Source of the DNA: Aneurinibacillus soli
GTDB lineage: Bacteria > Bacillota > Bacilli > Aneurinibacillales > Aneurinibacillaceae
Direction: 5' to 3'
DNA: 64,000 bases
Assembly (NCBI RefSeq): GCF_002355375.1
Contig: NZ_AP017312.1
Span: forward strand, 2,311,001-2,375,000
This document shows, in pieces, positions 30,006 to 37,649 of the stretch. Numbering within the stretch: the stretch's first letter is position 1; each line of letters begins with the position of its first letter. The position numbers and the translations under genes were made by a program. The notes beneath the pieces were generated by a model. The model had not been told where the DNA came from. It did not search any database and saw only the letters and a program-made list of their open reading frames with translations.

Positions 30006-31370
30006 ATGACAAACGAGGAGATGATTGCAAGGGCTAGAGCAGGAGATGAGTCAATATTTGAGGAATTTTTCACTAAAAACGAGCCTTTCACTTATCACAT
30101 TGCGCGAAAGTTTTCGAATACAGGGTTGGATGTTGAGGATTTAGCGTCAATAGCAAAGGTAGGAATGCTGAAGGCGTACCATTCATTTGATCTGGATAAA
30201 GCCATTAAGTTCGCTACTTATGCGGCACGGTGTATGTCGAATGAGATTCTGATGTTTCTACGGAAGAATAATAAGCATATAGGATTGGTGAGTCTGGATG
30301 CAGCGCTGAACATTGATTTTGATGGCAATGAATTGACACTGGCTGATGTACTGGAAGATACGTCTGCGCTAACACCGGATTCCAGGGTTATGAGTGAAGC
30401 GTTAATGAAGGTGACGGAAGGGTTTCTTCAGACGTTGTCGGAGAGGGATCGAGGAATCTTCTTGTCATGCGTAGTTGAGGAGAAGAAACAGGATCATATC
30501 GCAAGTGAATTTGATATTTCGCAATCGTATATTTCGAGATTAGTTAAACGCTTGATTAAAAAGTTTCAAAAATATGCACGTAGAGTAGGTTTTATTGACG
30601 GTCAGGAGAATATGACAGCGAAGCAAATTGAATTAGGAGATGAAGCACAGGAGGAGACTAACGTGAAAGCGTGGCAATGTGCGGAGTGCGGTTCTGACAA
30701 TAAACCGGCTGGCGCGGGATCAAATACAACACTTTGCAGGTCATGTCGAAGCGAAAAAATGCGGCAAGGTAAAAAAGAATATGAAATCTCCTGTGTCGAA
30801 TGTGGTGAAATATTTATAGCAAGGTCGAAGATAGCAAAGTATTGTACGCAGTGCAAGGAGAACAAGCAAAGTGGAAAAGTAGATGACACGCAAGCAAAAC
30901 AAGTTCCAGTATACGTTCATTCAGATGTAGAAGGAGATGGTAAAGTGGAATATGTACAAGTACCAGCAAATGAAACAGAAAGTGTGATCTATCCTCTGAG
31001 CAAGGTTGCGGAGCAGTTGAGAGTGTCTACAAGCGCATTACGTAAATGGTGCATGGGTTTGGAAAAGCAAGGATATGTATTCAAGGATAATTCTGGAGCT
31101 GGGCGTTTTATGAATAGCCAGGATATTTTCATGCTGCGGCAGATACAGAAGAAGATGGGAAAAGGTACATCTATTGAAGAAGTGGTAACGGATGTGCTAG
31201 CTCGTTACGGTAAAAGAAAAGAGGACGGAGAGACGGCATTTCATCGCTTAATGCGTGGAGATACTCTATACTTGTCAGCGCAAGATGCACGTAAGATATG
31301 CGAAGCGCTGGATGTGCTGGGTGTTTGCTATGATCAGGAGAATGTGACAGCACTAAAAATGCTAGGTTAA
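30006..31370 (+). CDS. SigK/SigE-like sigma factor fused to zinc ribbons and MerR-like domain
   Basis: A 454-aa protein with three parts. Residues 1-190 are a sigma-70 factor like sporulation SigK/SigE: FATYAARCMSNEILMFLRKN and LSERDRGIFLSCVVEEKKQD, with SQSYISRLVKRLIKKFQKY as region 4. Residues 222-282 hold two zinc ribbons (CAEC/CRSC and CVEC/CTQC). Residues 325-405 form a MerR-type helix-turn-helix (LSKVAEQLRVSTSALRKWCM). I know of no sigma factor with this layout. Starts at ATG 30006 after CAGGAG. Confidence 0.75.
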   Translation: MTNEEMIARARAGDESIFEEFFTKNEPFTYHIARKFSNTGLDVEDLASIAKVGMLKAYHSFDLDKAIKFATYAARCMSNEILMFLRKNNKHIGLVSLDAALNIDFDGNELTLADVLEDTSALTPDSRVMSEALMKVTEGFLQTLSERDRGIFLSCVVEEKKQDHIASEFDISQSYISRLVKRLIKKFQKYARRVGFIDGQENMTAKQIELGDEAQEETNVKAWQCAECGSDNKPAGAGSNTTLCRSCRSEKMRQGKKEYEISCVECGEIFIARSKIAKYCTQCKENKQSGKVDDTQAKQVPVYVHSDVEGDGKVEYVQVPANETESVIYPLSKVAEQLRVSTSALRKWCMGLEKQGYVFKDNSGAGRFMNSQDIFMLRQIQKKMGKGTSIEEVVTDVLARYGKRKEDGETAFHRLMRGDTLYLSAQDARKICEALDVLGVCYDQENVTALKMLG

Positions 31371-31371
31371 A

Positions 31372-31402
31372 ACCAAGCCGGGGCCATGCCTCGGTTTTTT
31401 GT
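31372..31402 (+). terminator. Terminator
   Basis: AACCAAGCCGGGG pairs with CCTCGGTTTTTT imperfectly; six T close the unit of the fusion gene. Confidence 0.6.
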
Positions 31403-31438
31403 TTGCCTACCCTATCTATAAAAGGAGATGTATTGTAT

Positions 31439-31678
31439 ATGCCAGATTTAGAAGGAATGTTTACGGAAAAGATCGTCGTGAATGGTGAATATATCAAAGG
31501 TGATATTGTTCGAGCGTCTAACATTGATTTGCGCTATGTCATAGTAAATGGGCAAGGAAGCAAGCTTGTCGGGAACTGGACAAGTCAGCAGTTAATGGAC
31601 ATGTCTGAGGAACTGAAGTGCATCGCACTGAAAATTGGCGTTTTGAATAGTTTAGATTCATCTTTGCCAGAAGCATAG
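31439..31678 (+). CDS. Small hypothetical phage protein
   Basis: A 79-aa protein (FTEKIVVNGEYIKGDIVRAS; NGQGSKLVGNWTSQQLMDMS). A TTG at 31433 is a possible alternative start close to AAAGGAG. Beta-rich, with no family known. Between two sigma-type genes. Confidence 0.5.
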   Translation: MPDLEGMFTEKIVVNGEYIKGDIVRASNIDLRYVIVNGQGSKLVGNWTSQQLMDMSEELKCIALKIGVLNSLDSSLPEA

Positions 31679-31761
31679 AAAGTAGAACATGCATTTCCTT
31701 CTTTATGGGCAAGAGAGTATACTTAAAGTAGATGCTTTCTTGTCCGAAAGGAGATGAGTAG

Positions 31762-32475
31762 ATGAATAAGGAGATTTTTGAACGGTGTAAAGTAGATAAA
31801 TTATATTTAGAACAATTTATGCGGGAGAACGAGAATCTAATCTGGTTCTCGATCCGCAAATATATTGGGGAGCCAGCAGAAGTAGCAGACAAGTATCGAA
31901 TTGATAAAGATGATTTGCTGCAGCTTGGGAGGCTGGCGATGTTGAAGTGTATCAAGCGATTTGACCCGGACCGAAGAGTGAAGTTCAGCTCATTCACGGT
32001 AACGGCCATCGTTAGAGAAGTACGATGTTTCCTGCGTGACAAAACTAGTGTGATTCGACCAACACGTTCGGCCAGTGAGCTGTTGAATCGGATTAAGCAG
32101 ACGATATGCGAGTTGGAATATGTACCATCTACACGCGATATTGCGGAACTGCTGGACGTAGATGAGCAGCGGGTTGTAAAAGCCATGAAAGTAGCAGGAG
32201 ATACCGTATATGCTGAATTTGATATGCCGATACCGAAACGAGCAGAAGATGATGTGATAGACAGTATGTATACGCAGGAAATATTGCAGGATATGGCGTG
32301 TCGTATGACGGATGTAGAGTTTAACATTGTGCTCGGGAGACTGAATGGTATGTCTTATAGGCAGCTATCTGAGAAGTGTAAAGTATCGAAGAAAGCAGTA
32401 GTTCGAACGATGAGGAAGGCTAGGGAGGTGCTACGAGATGTGTATACTCTAATGAATGAGTTGGACAAGGATTGA
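31762..32475 (+). CDS. Sigma-70 family factor (SigF/SigB-like)
   Basis: A 237-aa protein with region 2 (DKDDLLQLGRLAMLKCIKRF, FSSFTVTAIVREVRCFLRDK), region 3 (PSTRDIAELLDVDEQRVVKA) and region 4 (MTDVEFNIVLGRLNGMSYRQ, CKVSKKAVVRTMRKAREVL). It is a third separate sigma gene beside those at 21394 and 21923. ATG 31762 follows AAAGGAG. Directly precedes the lysis module, so it may drive lysis or late genes. Confidence 0.82.
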   Translation: MNKEIFERCKVDKLYLEQFMRENENLIWFSIRKYIGEPAEVADKYRIDKDDLLQLGRLAMLKCIKRFDPDRRVKFSSFTVTAIVREVRCFLRDKTSVIRPTRSASELLNRIKQTICELEYVPSTRDIAELLDVDEQRVVKAMKVAGDTVYAEFDMPIPKRAEDDVIDSMYTQEILQDMACRMTDVEFNIVLGRLNGMSYRQLSEKCKVSKKAVVRTMRKAREVLRDVYTLMNELDKD

Positions 32476-32487
32476 GGTGAACAGGAG

Positions 32488-33018
32488 ATGGCGGTAGATA
32501 ACTGTCCGCAGAAGGAGAGTTTTGACGCACGGTTGCAGGCGCAAAAAGAAGCGCAGGAGAAGTTTGAACGGCAAGTAGAAGTAGATATGCAGCGAATTGA
32601 GAAACAGATGACAGACGGAATGACACGGCTTGAAACTCGCATGGGGGCATTGGAACGTAAACAGGAGGACAGCGCGATAGAAGTGGCCCGGCAGTTTGCG
32701 GAAACATCGAAGCAGATGATTATCATGGAAACAAGAATCAAGGATGTGGGTGAGAAAGTAGATAGTACATCTGCTCAAAACTTTGTCTTGCTCCAGTCCA
32801 TGCAGGAGCAGCTGGCCGCAAACAATGAGTGGCTTAGGACAACGGTGGACCGTGATAAGCAAGTTGATAATGACCTAGTGCAGCAAGGAGTCGAGTCGCA
32901 ACGCCAGCAGGTAAAACATTTTCAAGATTTAAGCATTACGATGCTGGCTAAGCTGGGGGCTGCTGGTGCGGCGATTGCTGCTGCCATTGCGGCAGCGTGG
33001 CAATATTTTACGAAGTAA
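32488..33018 (+). CDS. Coiled-coil protein with C-terminal membrane segment (XhlA-like)
   Basis: A 176-aa protein. Residues 10-150 are a long coiled coil (EKFERQVEVDMQRIEKQMTD). The last 25 residues are an alanine-rich membrane segment (MLAKLGAAGAAIAAAIAAAW). This is the XhlA/hemolysin-like arrangement found next to holin and endolysin genes. Probably helps lysis. Confidence 0.6.
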   Translation: MAVDNCPQKESFDARLQAQKEAQEKFERQVEVDMQRIEKQMTDGMTRLETRMGALERKQEDSAIEVARQFAETSKQMIIMETRIKDVGEKVDSTSAQNFVLLQSMQEQLAANNEWLRTTVDRDKQVDNDLVQQGVESQRQQVKHFQDLSITMLAKLGAAGAAIAAAIAAAWQYFTK

Positions 33019-33035
33019 GAGGGAGGCTGAAATAA

Positions 33036-33839
33036 TTGGCAGTTACATGGGACTGGCTCGTAAAGAAAAACTTTCGCCTAAATGACGCGAACTTGCATCC
33101 GGCTGTCCGACAGAAAGCGTGGGATGTTATTTTTGAATTATGGCAGCAAGGCATCTACGTTCTCATTACACAAGGATACCGCTCAATCGCTGAACAGAAT
33201 GACTTATATGCACAAGGACGGACAAAACCGGGGAAAATTGTGACGAATGCAAGAGGAGGACAATCCTACCACAACTACGGTCTAGCGATTGACTTCGTCT
33301 TGTACACAAAAGACGGGAAAGACGTGACATGGGACGATAGCAGTGCTGAATGGAAGCAAGTGGTGCGGGTGTTTAAGTCGAAAGAATTTGCCTGGGGTGG
33401 TGATTTCAGGACGTTTAAGGATACGCCTCATTTCGAGATGACGTTTGGCTATACGTACAGCCAGTTGCAGAACGGGAAAGGACCGGTACGTCCAGCGACC
33501 GTCGTTGTCATACCGGAACCTGCAAAAGCAGTGTCGAGTGCTGTGCTAAATCAGGAGTCGACCTGTACTATTATTGTAAATGGCGCAAAGCTGGATGCAC
33601 GCGGTATCATGCGTGATAACCTCTCATATTTGCCTGTACGAGCTGTTGGAAATGCGACAGGAGTGACAGTAGGATTTGAAAACGGAAAGGCACTGCTGGG
33701 CAAAGGAGTGCTTCAGACAACGATTCTAATCGGAGATTCAGGCTATGCACATACACGAGAGATCGCAGATGTGCTGGGATATAAAGTTGATTGGGATGGA
33801 AAGACTCAGACAGTCACACTGACGAAGGGTGCTCGATAG
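33036..33839 (+). CDS. Endolysin, M15 peptidase plus copper amine oxidase-like domain
   Basis: A 267-aa protein. Residues 1-150 are a VanY/CwlK-type M15 peptidase with QGYRSIAEQNDLYAQGR, SYHNYGLAIDFVLYT (H and D zinc ligands) and TPHFEMTFG (second His). It cuts peptidoglycan stem peptides. Residues 180-267 are a copper amine oxidase N-terminal-like domain (LSYLPVRAVGNATGV, WDGKTQTVTLTKGA), commonly used as a cell-wall anchor. TTG start after GAGGGAGG. Followed directly by a holin-like gene. Confidence 0.85.
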   Translation: MAVTWDWLVKKNFRLNDANLHPAVRQKAWDVIFELWQQGIYVLITQGYRSIAEQNDLYAQGRTKPGKIVTNARGGQSYHNYGLAIDFVLYTKDGKDVTWDDSSAEWKQVVRVFKSKEFAWGGDFRTFKDTPHFEMTFGYTYSQLQNGKGPVRPATVVVIPEPAKAVSSAVLNQESTCTIIVNGAKLDARGIMRDNLSYLPVRAVGNATGVTVGFENGKALLGKGVLQTTILIGDSGYAHTREIADVLGYKVDWDGKTQTVTLTKGAR

Positions 33840-33840
33840 T

Positions 33841-34041
33841 ATGCGAAAGTTCGAATATGTATTTGCATTCGCCGTACTTGCCGTACTGACAGCTGCCCTG
33901 TTTATCGCTATGCTTGTTCTCAGAGACAAGGATATGACGATGACGATTCTCACGGTGCTGATTGGGGCACTGTCTGCTGTTACAGCATTCTTTTTCACTA
34001 AACATGTGCCAAAACAGAAAGACAACGAGAAAGACATGTAG
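33841..34041 (+). CDS. Holin-like small membrane protein
   Basis: A 66-aa protein with two membrane segments (YVFAFAVLAVLTAALFIAML; ILTVLIGALSAVTAFFFT) and a charged tail (KHVPKQKDNEKDM). It starts one base after the endolysin stop. The size, topology and place fit a holin; the family is not identified. Confidence 0.65.
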   Translation: MRKFEYVFAFAVLAVLTAALFIAMLVLRDKDMTMTILTVLIGALSAVTAFFFTKHVPKQKDNEKDM

Positions 34042-34048
34042 CAATAAT

Positions 34049-34085
34049 AAAATCCCCACTACCCTATTTGGGCGGTGGGGATTTT
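34049..34085. terminator. Bidirectional terminator between lysis genes and spo0E-like gene
   Basis: AAAATCCCCAC pairs with GTGGGGATTTT; a T-run exists on both strands. It separates the + lysis unit from the minus Spo0E-like gene. Confidence 0.8.
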
Positions 34086-34086
34086 A

Positions 34087-34254
34087 CTATTTTTTCTTTC
34101 TCCTGATTAACTTCTCGTATTCATTCAACAAAGCATCTAACATCTGACTCGCCGTCAGAACCTCCGGGTCACTCAGACTCTTTTCTGTCGCTAAAGAATT
34201 TAGTGTTCTTCTTAATTCCTCGATCTGTTTTAAAAGCTCTTCGATTTCATTCAT
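34087..34254 (-). CDS. Spo0E-like aspartyl-phosphate phosphatase
   Basis: A 55-aa minus-strand gene. It starts MNEIEELLKQIEELRRTL and carries SLSDPEVLTASQMLDALLNEY. The SxxxD signature (SQMLD) and the leucines around it are those of Spo0E, YnzD and YisI, small phosphatases that dephosphorylate Spo0A~P and block the start of sporulation. The ribosome site is AGGAGG, six bases before the ATG. It lies next to the lysis genes on the opposite strand and is expected to be expressed in the lysogen. Confidence 0.8.
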   Translation of the reverse strand: MNEIEELLKQIEELRRTLNSLATEKSLSDPEVLTASQMLDALLNEYEKLIRRKKK

Positions 34255-34383
34255 GCTGTATCCTCCTGATTGTGAGTGCTATTACTTTCTCCAACCAAAG
34301 GAAATATAAACAATAAACAGCAAATTAAAACACTGTTTCTCTTTATTGCAGAGTAATTTTTTGTTTTAAAAAACAACCGAACT

Positions 34384-34399
34384 ATTTACTTAAGTAAAT
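34384..34399. promoter_or_regulatory. 16-bp perfect palindrome
   Basis: ATTTACTTAAGTAAAT, followed by another TTTAC. It lies upstream of the sigma-A promoter of the gene at 34491 and between it and the Spo0E-like gene. A likely operator for a dimeric regulator. Confidence 0.5.
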
Positions 34400-34428
34400 G
34401 GTTTACATTTATATTAATTAAAAAAATC

Positions 34429-34456
34429 TTGAAATCTAATATCTTTAGGTTATAAT
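34429..34456 (+). promoter_or_regulatory. Sigma-A promoter
   Basis: TTGAAA (34429-34434), 16 bp, TATAAT (34451-34456), 35 bp before the start of the gene at 34491. Confidence 0.7.
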
Positions 34457-34490
34457 TAATCCAAGGTTTACCATATGGAGGTGGATGAAG

Positions 34491-35606
34491 ATGTCTTTAA
34501 AAGTTTTAGAAACGTTGGGATTTATTAAAAAGAATATTCTAACCACAAGTGAAGTTGCCGAATTATTAGGTGTAACTAGGCAAAGGATCAACGCTATAGT
34601 TAAGACTAAAGATTTAGTCCCTTTCAAAAAGACAGGGGAAACCAGTTTATTTTTACTTGATGACGTAATCAATTATAAAGAAAACAAGAGATCAGGCCCT
34701 CGAACTTCTATCGCTAGCATGGCTCCGGAGCTGTTTGATCGTTCCGGATCTACATATGACAGCATTGATTTTTTCAGAGAGAATCGACATAAGCTTGGCC
34801 AAATTGTTCACGCATATGCTTTCTTTAATCCTATCGATGCAGCAATTCATAACTTCTATGTTCCCTCACAACATTTTAAGAGAGGTGTATTTTTAAATAT
34901 AGAAACACCTCACCTAGTTTTGGTAGATACAGAGGGGAATGAAATGTGGATTAGCGGATGCAACTGCGGTTACGGAGGTACCGGTCCTCACGGTAGTCAA
35001 ACGGTATTACAAGAATGTGGTTTTCCACAAAAAGAAATTGATAACATTTTCAGATATAGGGTTGTGAAGCTGTTCAAAGACCCTGATGGAAATGTAGATG
35101 TTCATGTTGCTAATAGCGATTACGATGGAGGTACATTTGACGAAGGCACAACGTCAATTTATTTCCGTAATGATAATTTGGTTCTAATGCACAAACCTAG
35201 TCGGTGGAGCAAAGAAAAAAATGAAATTAAAACAGCCGAAAGATACCAATCATTTATTCCGAATCCTGTTCGATTCGAAATTTATCCCACTTATGAACAA
35301 GCGAAAGAAATGGGATATGTTCTACCTGGGTTGGACGGAAGCGATTTCAGTAGAGAAGAGGTTTATCGCGTAATTATTAAAGATTCGTCAGGAAGAGAGC
35401 TATGGTTAAATCCACACATTCATACACAAACACCGATCTTAGCTCAAGCTGATTTACGTTCTCTTCTAGAACTTTGCGGTTTTGATGTACCGGAAGAAAG
35501 TGCAAATAAAGGTTGGTTATCATCTTGGTTAAGTACAAATATACGGAGATTTCAACCGAATCCCGTAATCATTTCAAAGAGAAAAGAAGTTAAAATTAAG
35601 ATTTAA
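34491..35606 (+). CDS. HTH protein with large unassigned domain
   Basis: A 371-aa protein. Residues 15-65 are an excisionase/MerR-like helix-turn-helix (LTTSEVAELLGVTRQRINAI). The remaining 300 residues are unassigned and hold two similar segments: NPIDAAIHNFYVPSQ with MWISGCNCGYGG, and NPVRFEIYPTYEQAKEM with LWLNPHIHTQTP. The gene has its own sigma-A promoter and A+T-rich bases. I expect expression in the lysogen. Function unknown. ATG 34491 is chosen for its distance from GGAGGTGG. Confidence 0.55.
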   Translation: MSLKVLETLGFIKKNILTTSEVAELLGVTRQRINAIVKTKDLVPFKKTGETSLFLLDDVINYKENKRSGPRTSIASMAPELFDRSGSTYDSIDFFRENRHKLGQIVHAYAFFNPIDAAIHNFYVPSQHFKRGVFLNIETPHLVLVDTEGNEMWISGCNCGYGGTGPHGSQTVLQECGFPQKEIDNIFRYRVVKLFKDPDGNVDVHVANSDYDGGTFDEGTTSIYFRNDNLVLMHKPSRWSKEKNEIKTAERYQSFIPNPVRFEIYPTYEQAKEMGYVLPGLDGSDFSREEVYRVIIKDSSGRELWLNPHIHTQTPILAQADLRSLLELCGFDVPEESANKGWLSSWLSTNIRRFQPNPVIISKRKEVKIKI

Positions 35607-35634
35607 AACTAAAAGAAACTTTTCGTATAAATTA

Positions 35635-35688
35635 CCTCCTATGCGGAAGATTAAAACTACAAAACACCAAGAATAACCACATAGGAGG
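35635..35688 (+). promoter_or_regulatory. RNA hairpin that can hide the SASP ribosome site
   Basis: CCTCCTATG (35635-35643) is the exact reverse complement of CATAGGAGG (35680-35688), and the latter contains the Shine-Dalgarno sequence of the SASP gene. If transcribed, the 9-bp stem would block translation. Whether the left arm is in the mRNA is not known. Confidence 0.55.
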
Positions 35689-35697
35689 AAATCGTAT

Positions 35698-35907
35698 ATG
35701 TCACAGCAACAAAATAGAAATCGTAATAACAATGAACTGGTTGCTCCACAAGCACTGGATATGATGAAGTATGAAATAGCTTCTGAATTCGGTGTACAAC
35801 TCGGACCGGATACAACTTCTCGCCAGAACGGTTCTGTCGGAGGCGAAATTACAAAGCGCCTGGTTCAGATAGCAGAGCAACAATTAAGTGGTAAATACGT
35901 GCAATAA
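35698..35907 (+). CDS. Alpha/beta-type small acid-soluble spore protein
   Basis: A 69-aa protein with all hallmarks of alpha/beta [21 protein letters not shown] (germination-protease cleavage motif around EIA-SEFG), [18 protein letters not shown] and IAEQQLSG. SASPs coat spore DNA and protect it from UV and heat. The chromosomal genes are usually many; a copy inside a prophage is unusual. The ribosome site AGGAGG lies in a potential hairpin. Terminator follows. Confidence 0.95.
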   Translation: MSQQQNRNRNNNELVAPQALDMMKYEIASEFGVQLGPDTTSRQNGSVGGEITKRLVQIAEQQLSGKYVQ

Positions 35908-35951
35908 TCTGAGCACACAAACATACGATAAACTATGTAGGATACAGTCAA

Positions 35952-35981
35952 AAGCCTCCCGGATGAGTGGGAGGCTTATTT
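35952..35981 (+). terminator. Terminator after the SASP gene
   Basis: AAGCCTCCC and GGGAGGCTT, then ATTTGC. Confidence 0.7.
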
Positions 35982-36061
35982 GCTGTTAGTCCTTACTTTT
36001 ATGTATTTTATTCCCTTTTTATCCTGTTACTTGTATAATAGGACAAAAGGGGATGATTAAG

Positions 36062-36226
36062 ATGGAATATCGATTACAAGTCGACGAGCAAGGTCGAGTC
36101 CTGATCCCAGAGGAAGTACGTGATAAGCTTGGATACGGTCCGTTGTCGTTTCGAGCGGAAGAAAATAAAATTGTCATTTCAGAAGTGGAGCCAGATGTAA
36201 CGTTTGTTATGATGTCGAAAAGGTAG
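36062..36226 (+). CDS. AbrB/SpoVT-type DNA-binding protein
   Basis: A 54-aa protein with the swapped-hairpin AbrB fold: YRLQVDEQGRVLIPEEVRDK, LGYGPLSFRAEENKIVIS. It is about the length of the DNA-binding domain alone. AbrB, Abh and SpoVT are transition-state and sporulation regulators, but the fold is also used by MazE antitoxins; no toxin gene is adjacent, so a regulator is more likely. Ribosome site AAAGGGGATG. A strong terminator follows. Confidence 0.75.
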   Translation: MEYRLQVDEQGRVLIPEEVRDKLGYGPLSFRAEENKIVISEVEPDVTFVMMSKR

Positions 36227-36240
36227 AGAGTAGGTAGTAA

Positions 36241-36270
36241 AAAGAGGACTCGTGTTGTGAGTCCTCTTTT
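36241..36270 (+). terminator. Terminator
   Basis: AAAGAGGACTC-GTGTTGT-GAGTCCTCTTTTT; symmetric, so it may also terminate the minus-strand methylase gene. Confidence 0.8.
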
Positions 36271-36297
36271 TCGTAAAATGGCCTGTATTGCGAAATC

Positions 36298-37467
36298 CTA
36301 TAATCTTTCAGCAACCTCATAAACGACATTAATGGTCACACTGTTTCCTGACTGCTTATAAAGCTGGCTATCTGAATTTACCTGCTGTGCTTTATCGAAT
36401 GCCCAATCAGGAAAACCTTGTAATCGCCAGCACTCTCGTGGAGTTAGCTTTCTAATCTTCGCACCTTTTAGTAGGTGGTTATTTTGCTCGTAGCTGTTTT
36501 TTGTGAGCGTTGGTGCTATTTCGTGTAAACCACCTTCGTTAAAACCACGCCCTCGTTGTAAAATCCCCGTTCTCGCTCCGTGATTATCCAGTCCTTTGTA
36601 GTACGATGCAGGCAGACAAGTTGACATATTATCATCACGTAATTTCAATTCACCATTCACAACCAAGCATGGAACTTTATCCAATCGCGTAGCTTGTAAT
36701 GTTCCTGTTTCGTCTTCCTTTACAGTAACTGAGCATCCGTGTGTTTTCTGAATCACTACCGCTTTCGATTCGTCTACCATGTACAACCCTGTTTTCGCTC
36801 CCAGTCCTCCACCTTCTGATTTCAGTGTTCTGGCTAATCCGTTTGCATCGTACACCCTATGAGCGTCAGATACACCTTTGGTTAACTCCTTTAATTTCTT
36901 TTCGTTTTGGACAACAGCTTCCCCGTCTGCTCTGATGATAGGAAATACTTCTCTGGTACTTGCTCCTCTAAGATGTCCGATAATGAACACGCGCTCCCTG
37001 TTTTGCGGGACTCCGAAATCTTTGCTGTTAAGCACTTGCCATTCCGCATCGTACCCCAGTTCATCCAACGTGTTGAGGATAACTCGGAAAGTCTCCCCCC
37101 CTGCGTGATTGAGCAAGCCTTTGACGTTTTCAAGAAATAGATATTTGGGTTTAATGATCGATGCGAAACGAGCGATTTCAAAAAAGAGAGTTCCGCGAGT
37201 ATCACTGAATCCCCCACGTTTTCCTGCAATGCTAAAAGCTTGGCAAGGGAATCCGCCGCAGATGACATCGATACCTCTTCCTGCAAGCAATCGAAGATCG
37301 TCATCTGATACACTAGTGATGTCATGTGCTGTCCACTCCCCTTCTGTATCATGTATAGCTTCGTAAGACTTACGGGCGAATTTGTCTATTTCTACATAGC
37401 CAACGCAACTATGTCCTGCCATTTCCATCCCGAGTCTAAATCCACCGATTCCAGCAAATAAGTCCAA
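36298..37467 (-). CDS. C5-cytosine DNA methyltransferase
   Basis: A 389-aa enzyme with all conserved motifs: DLFAGIGGFRLG (I), GGFPCQAFSIAG with the catalytic Cys (IV), LFLENVKG (VI), QNRERVFIIG (VIII) and the final YKQSGNSVTINVV (X). It methylates cytosines in a sequence set by the region around residues 230-330. The listed start is TTG 37467, but that lies far from GGGGGGTG; an AUA at 37476 would give the usual MKFLDLFAG and a good spacing. No restriction enzyme gene is adjacent. Confidence 0.95.
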   Translation of the reverse strand: MDLFAGIGGFRLGMEMAGHSCVGYVEIDKFARKSYEAIHDTEGEWTAHDITSVSDDDLRLLAGRGIDVICGGFPCQAFSIAGKRGGFSDTRGTLFFEIARFASIIKPKYLFLENVKGLLNHAGGETFRVILNTLDELGYDAEWQVLNSKDFGVPQNRERVFIIGHLRGASTREVFPIIRADGEAVVQNEKKLKELTKGVSDAHRVYDANGLARTLKSEGGGLGAKTGLYMVDESKAVVIQKTHGCSVTVKEDETGTLQATRLDKVPCLVVNGELKLRDDNMSTCLPASYYKGLDNHGARTGILQRGRGFNEGGLHEIAPTLTKNSYEQNNHLLKGAKIRKLTPRECWRLQGFPDWAFDKAQQVNSDSQLYKQSGNSVTINVVYEVAERL

Positions 37468-37520
37468 GAATTTTATTCGTTACACCCCCCTCAACCTTTC
37501 GCTTTATCGCCGAATGGTAA

Positions 37521-37649
37521 CTATCTACTCTTTTGATCGACTTTCAATTCTGTGTAGATAGTTAAGCGTGGTGGTAATCCCATATCCTCACGAACTACTT
37601 GACGCTGAAACTCGATTTGCGCGGCATCTCCCGATCTAGTTTTGCGCAT
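37521..37649 (-). CDS. Small hypothetical phage protein
   Basis: A 42-aa minus-strand frame overlapping the end of hfq: MRKTRSGDAAQIEFQRQVVR and LPPRLTIYTELKVDQKS. The ribosome site GGAGAAG lies 10 bases upstream. Coding composition looks fair, but the size makes this uncertain. Confidence 0.4.
   Translation of the reverse strand: MRKTRSGDAAQIEFQRQVVREDMGLPPRLTIYTELKVDQKSR

Noticed and set aside
36062-36226. MazE-type antitoxin of a toxin-antitoxin pair
   Set aside because: The AbrB fold would allow it, but no small toxin gene lies on either side; terminators flank the gene.
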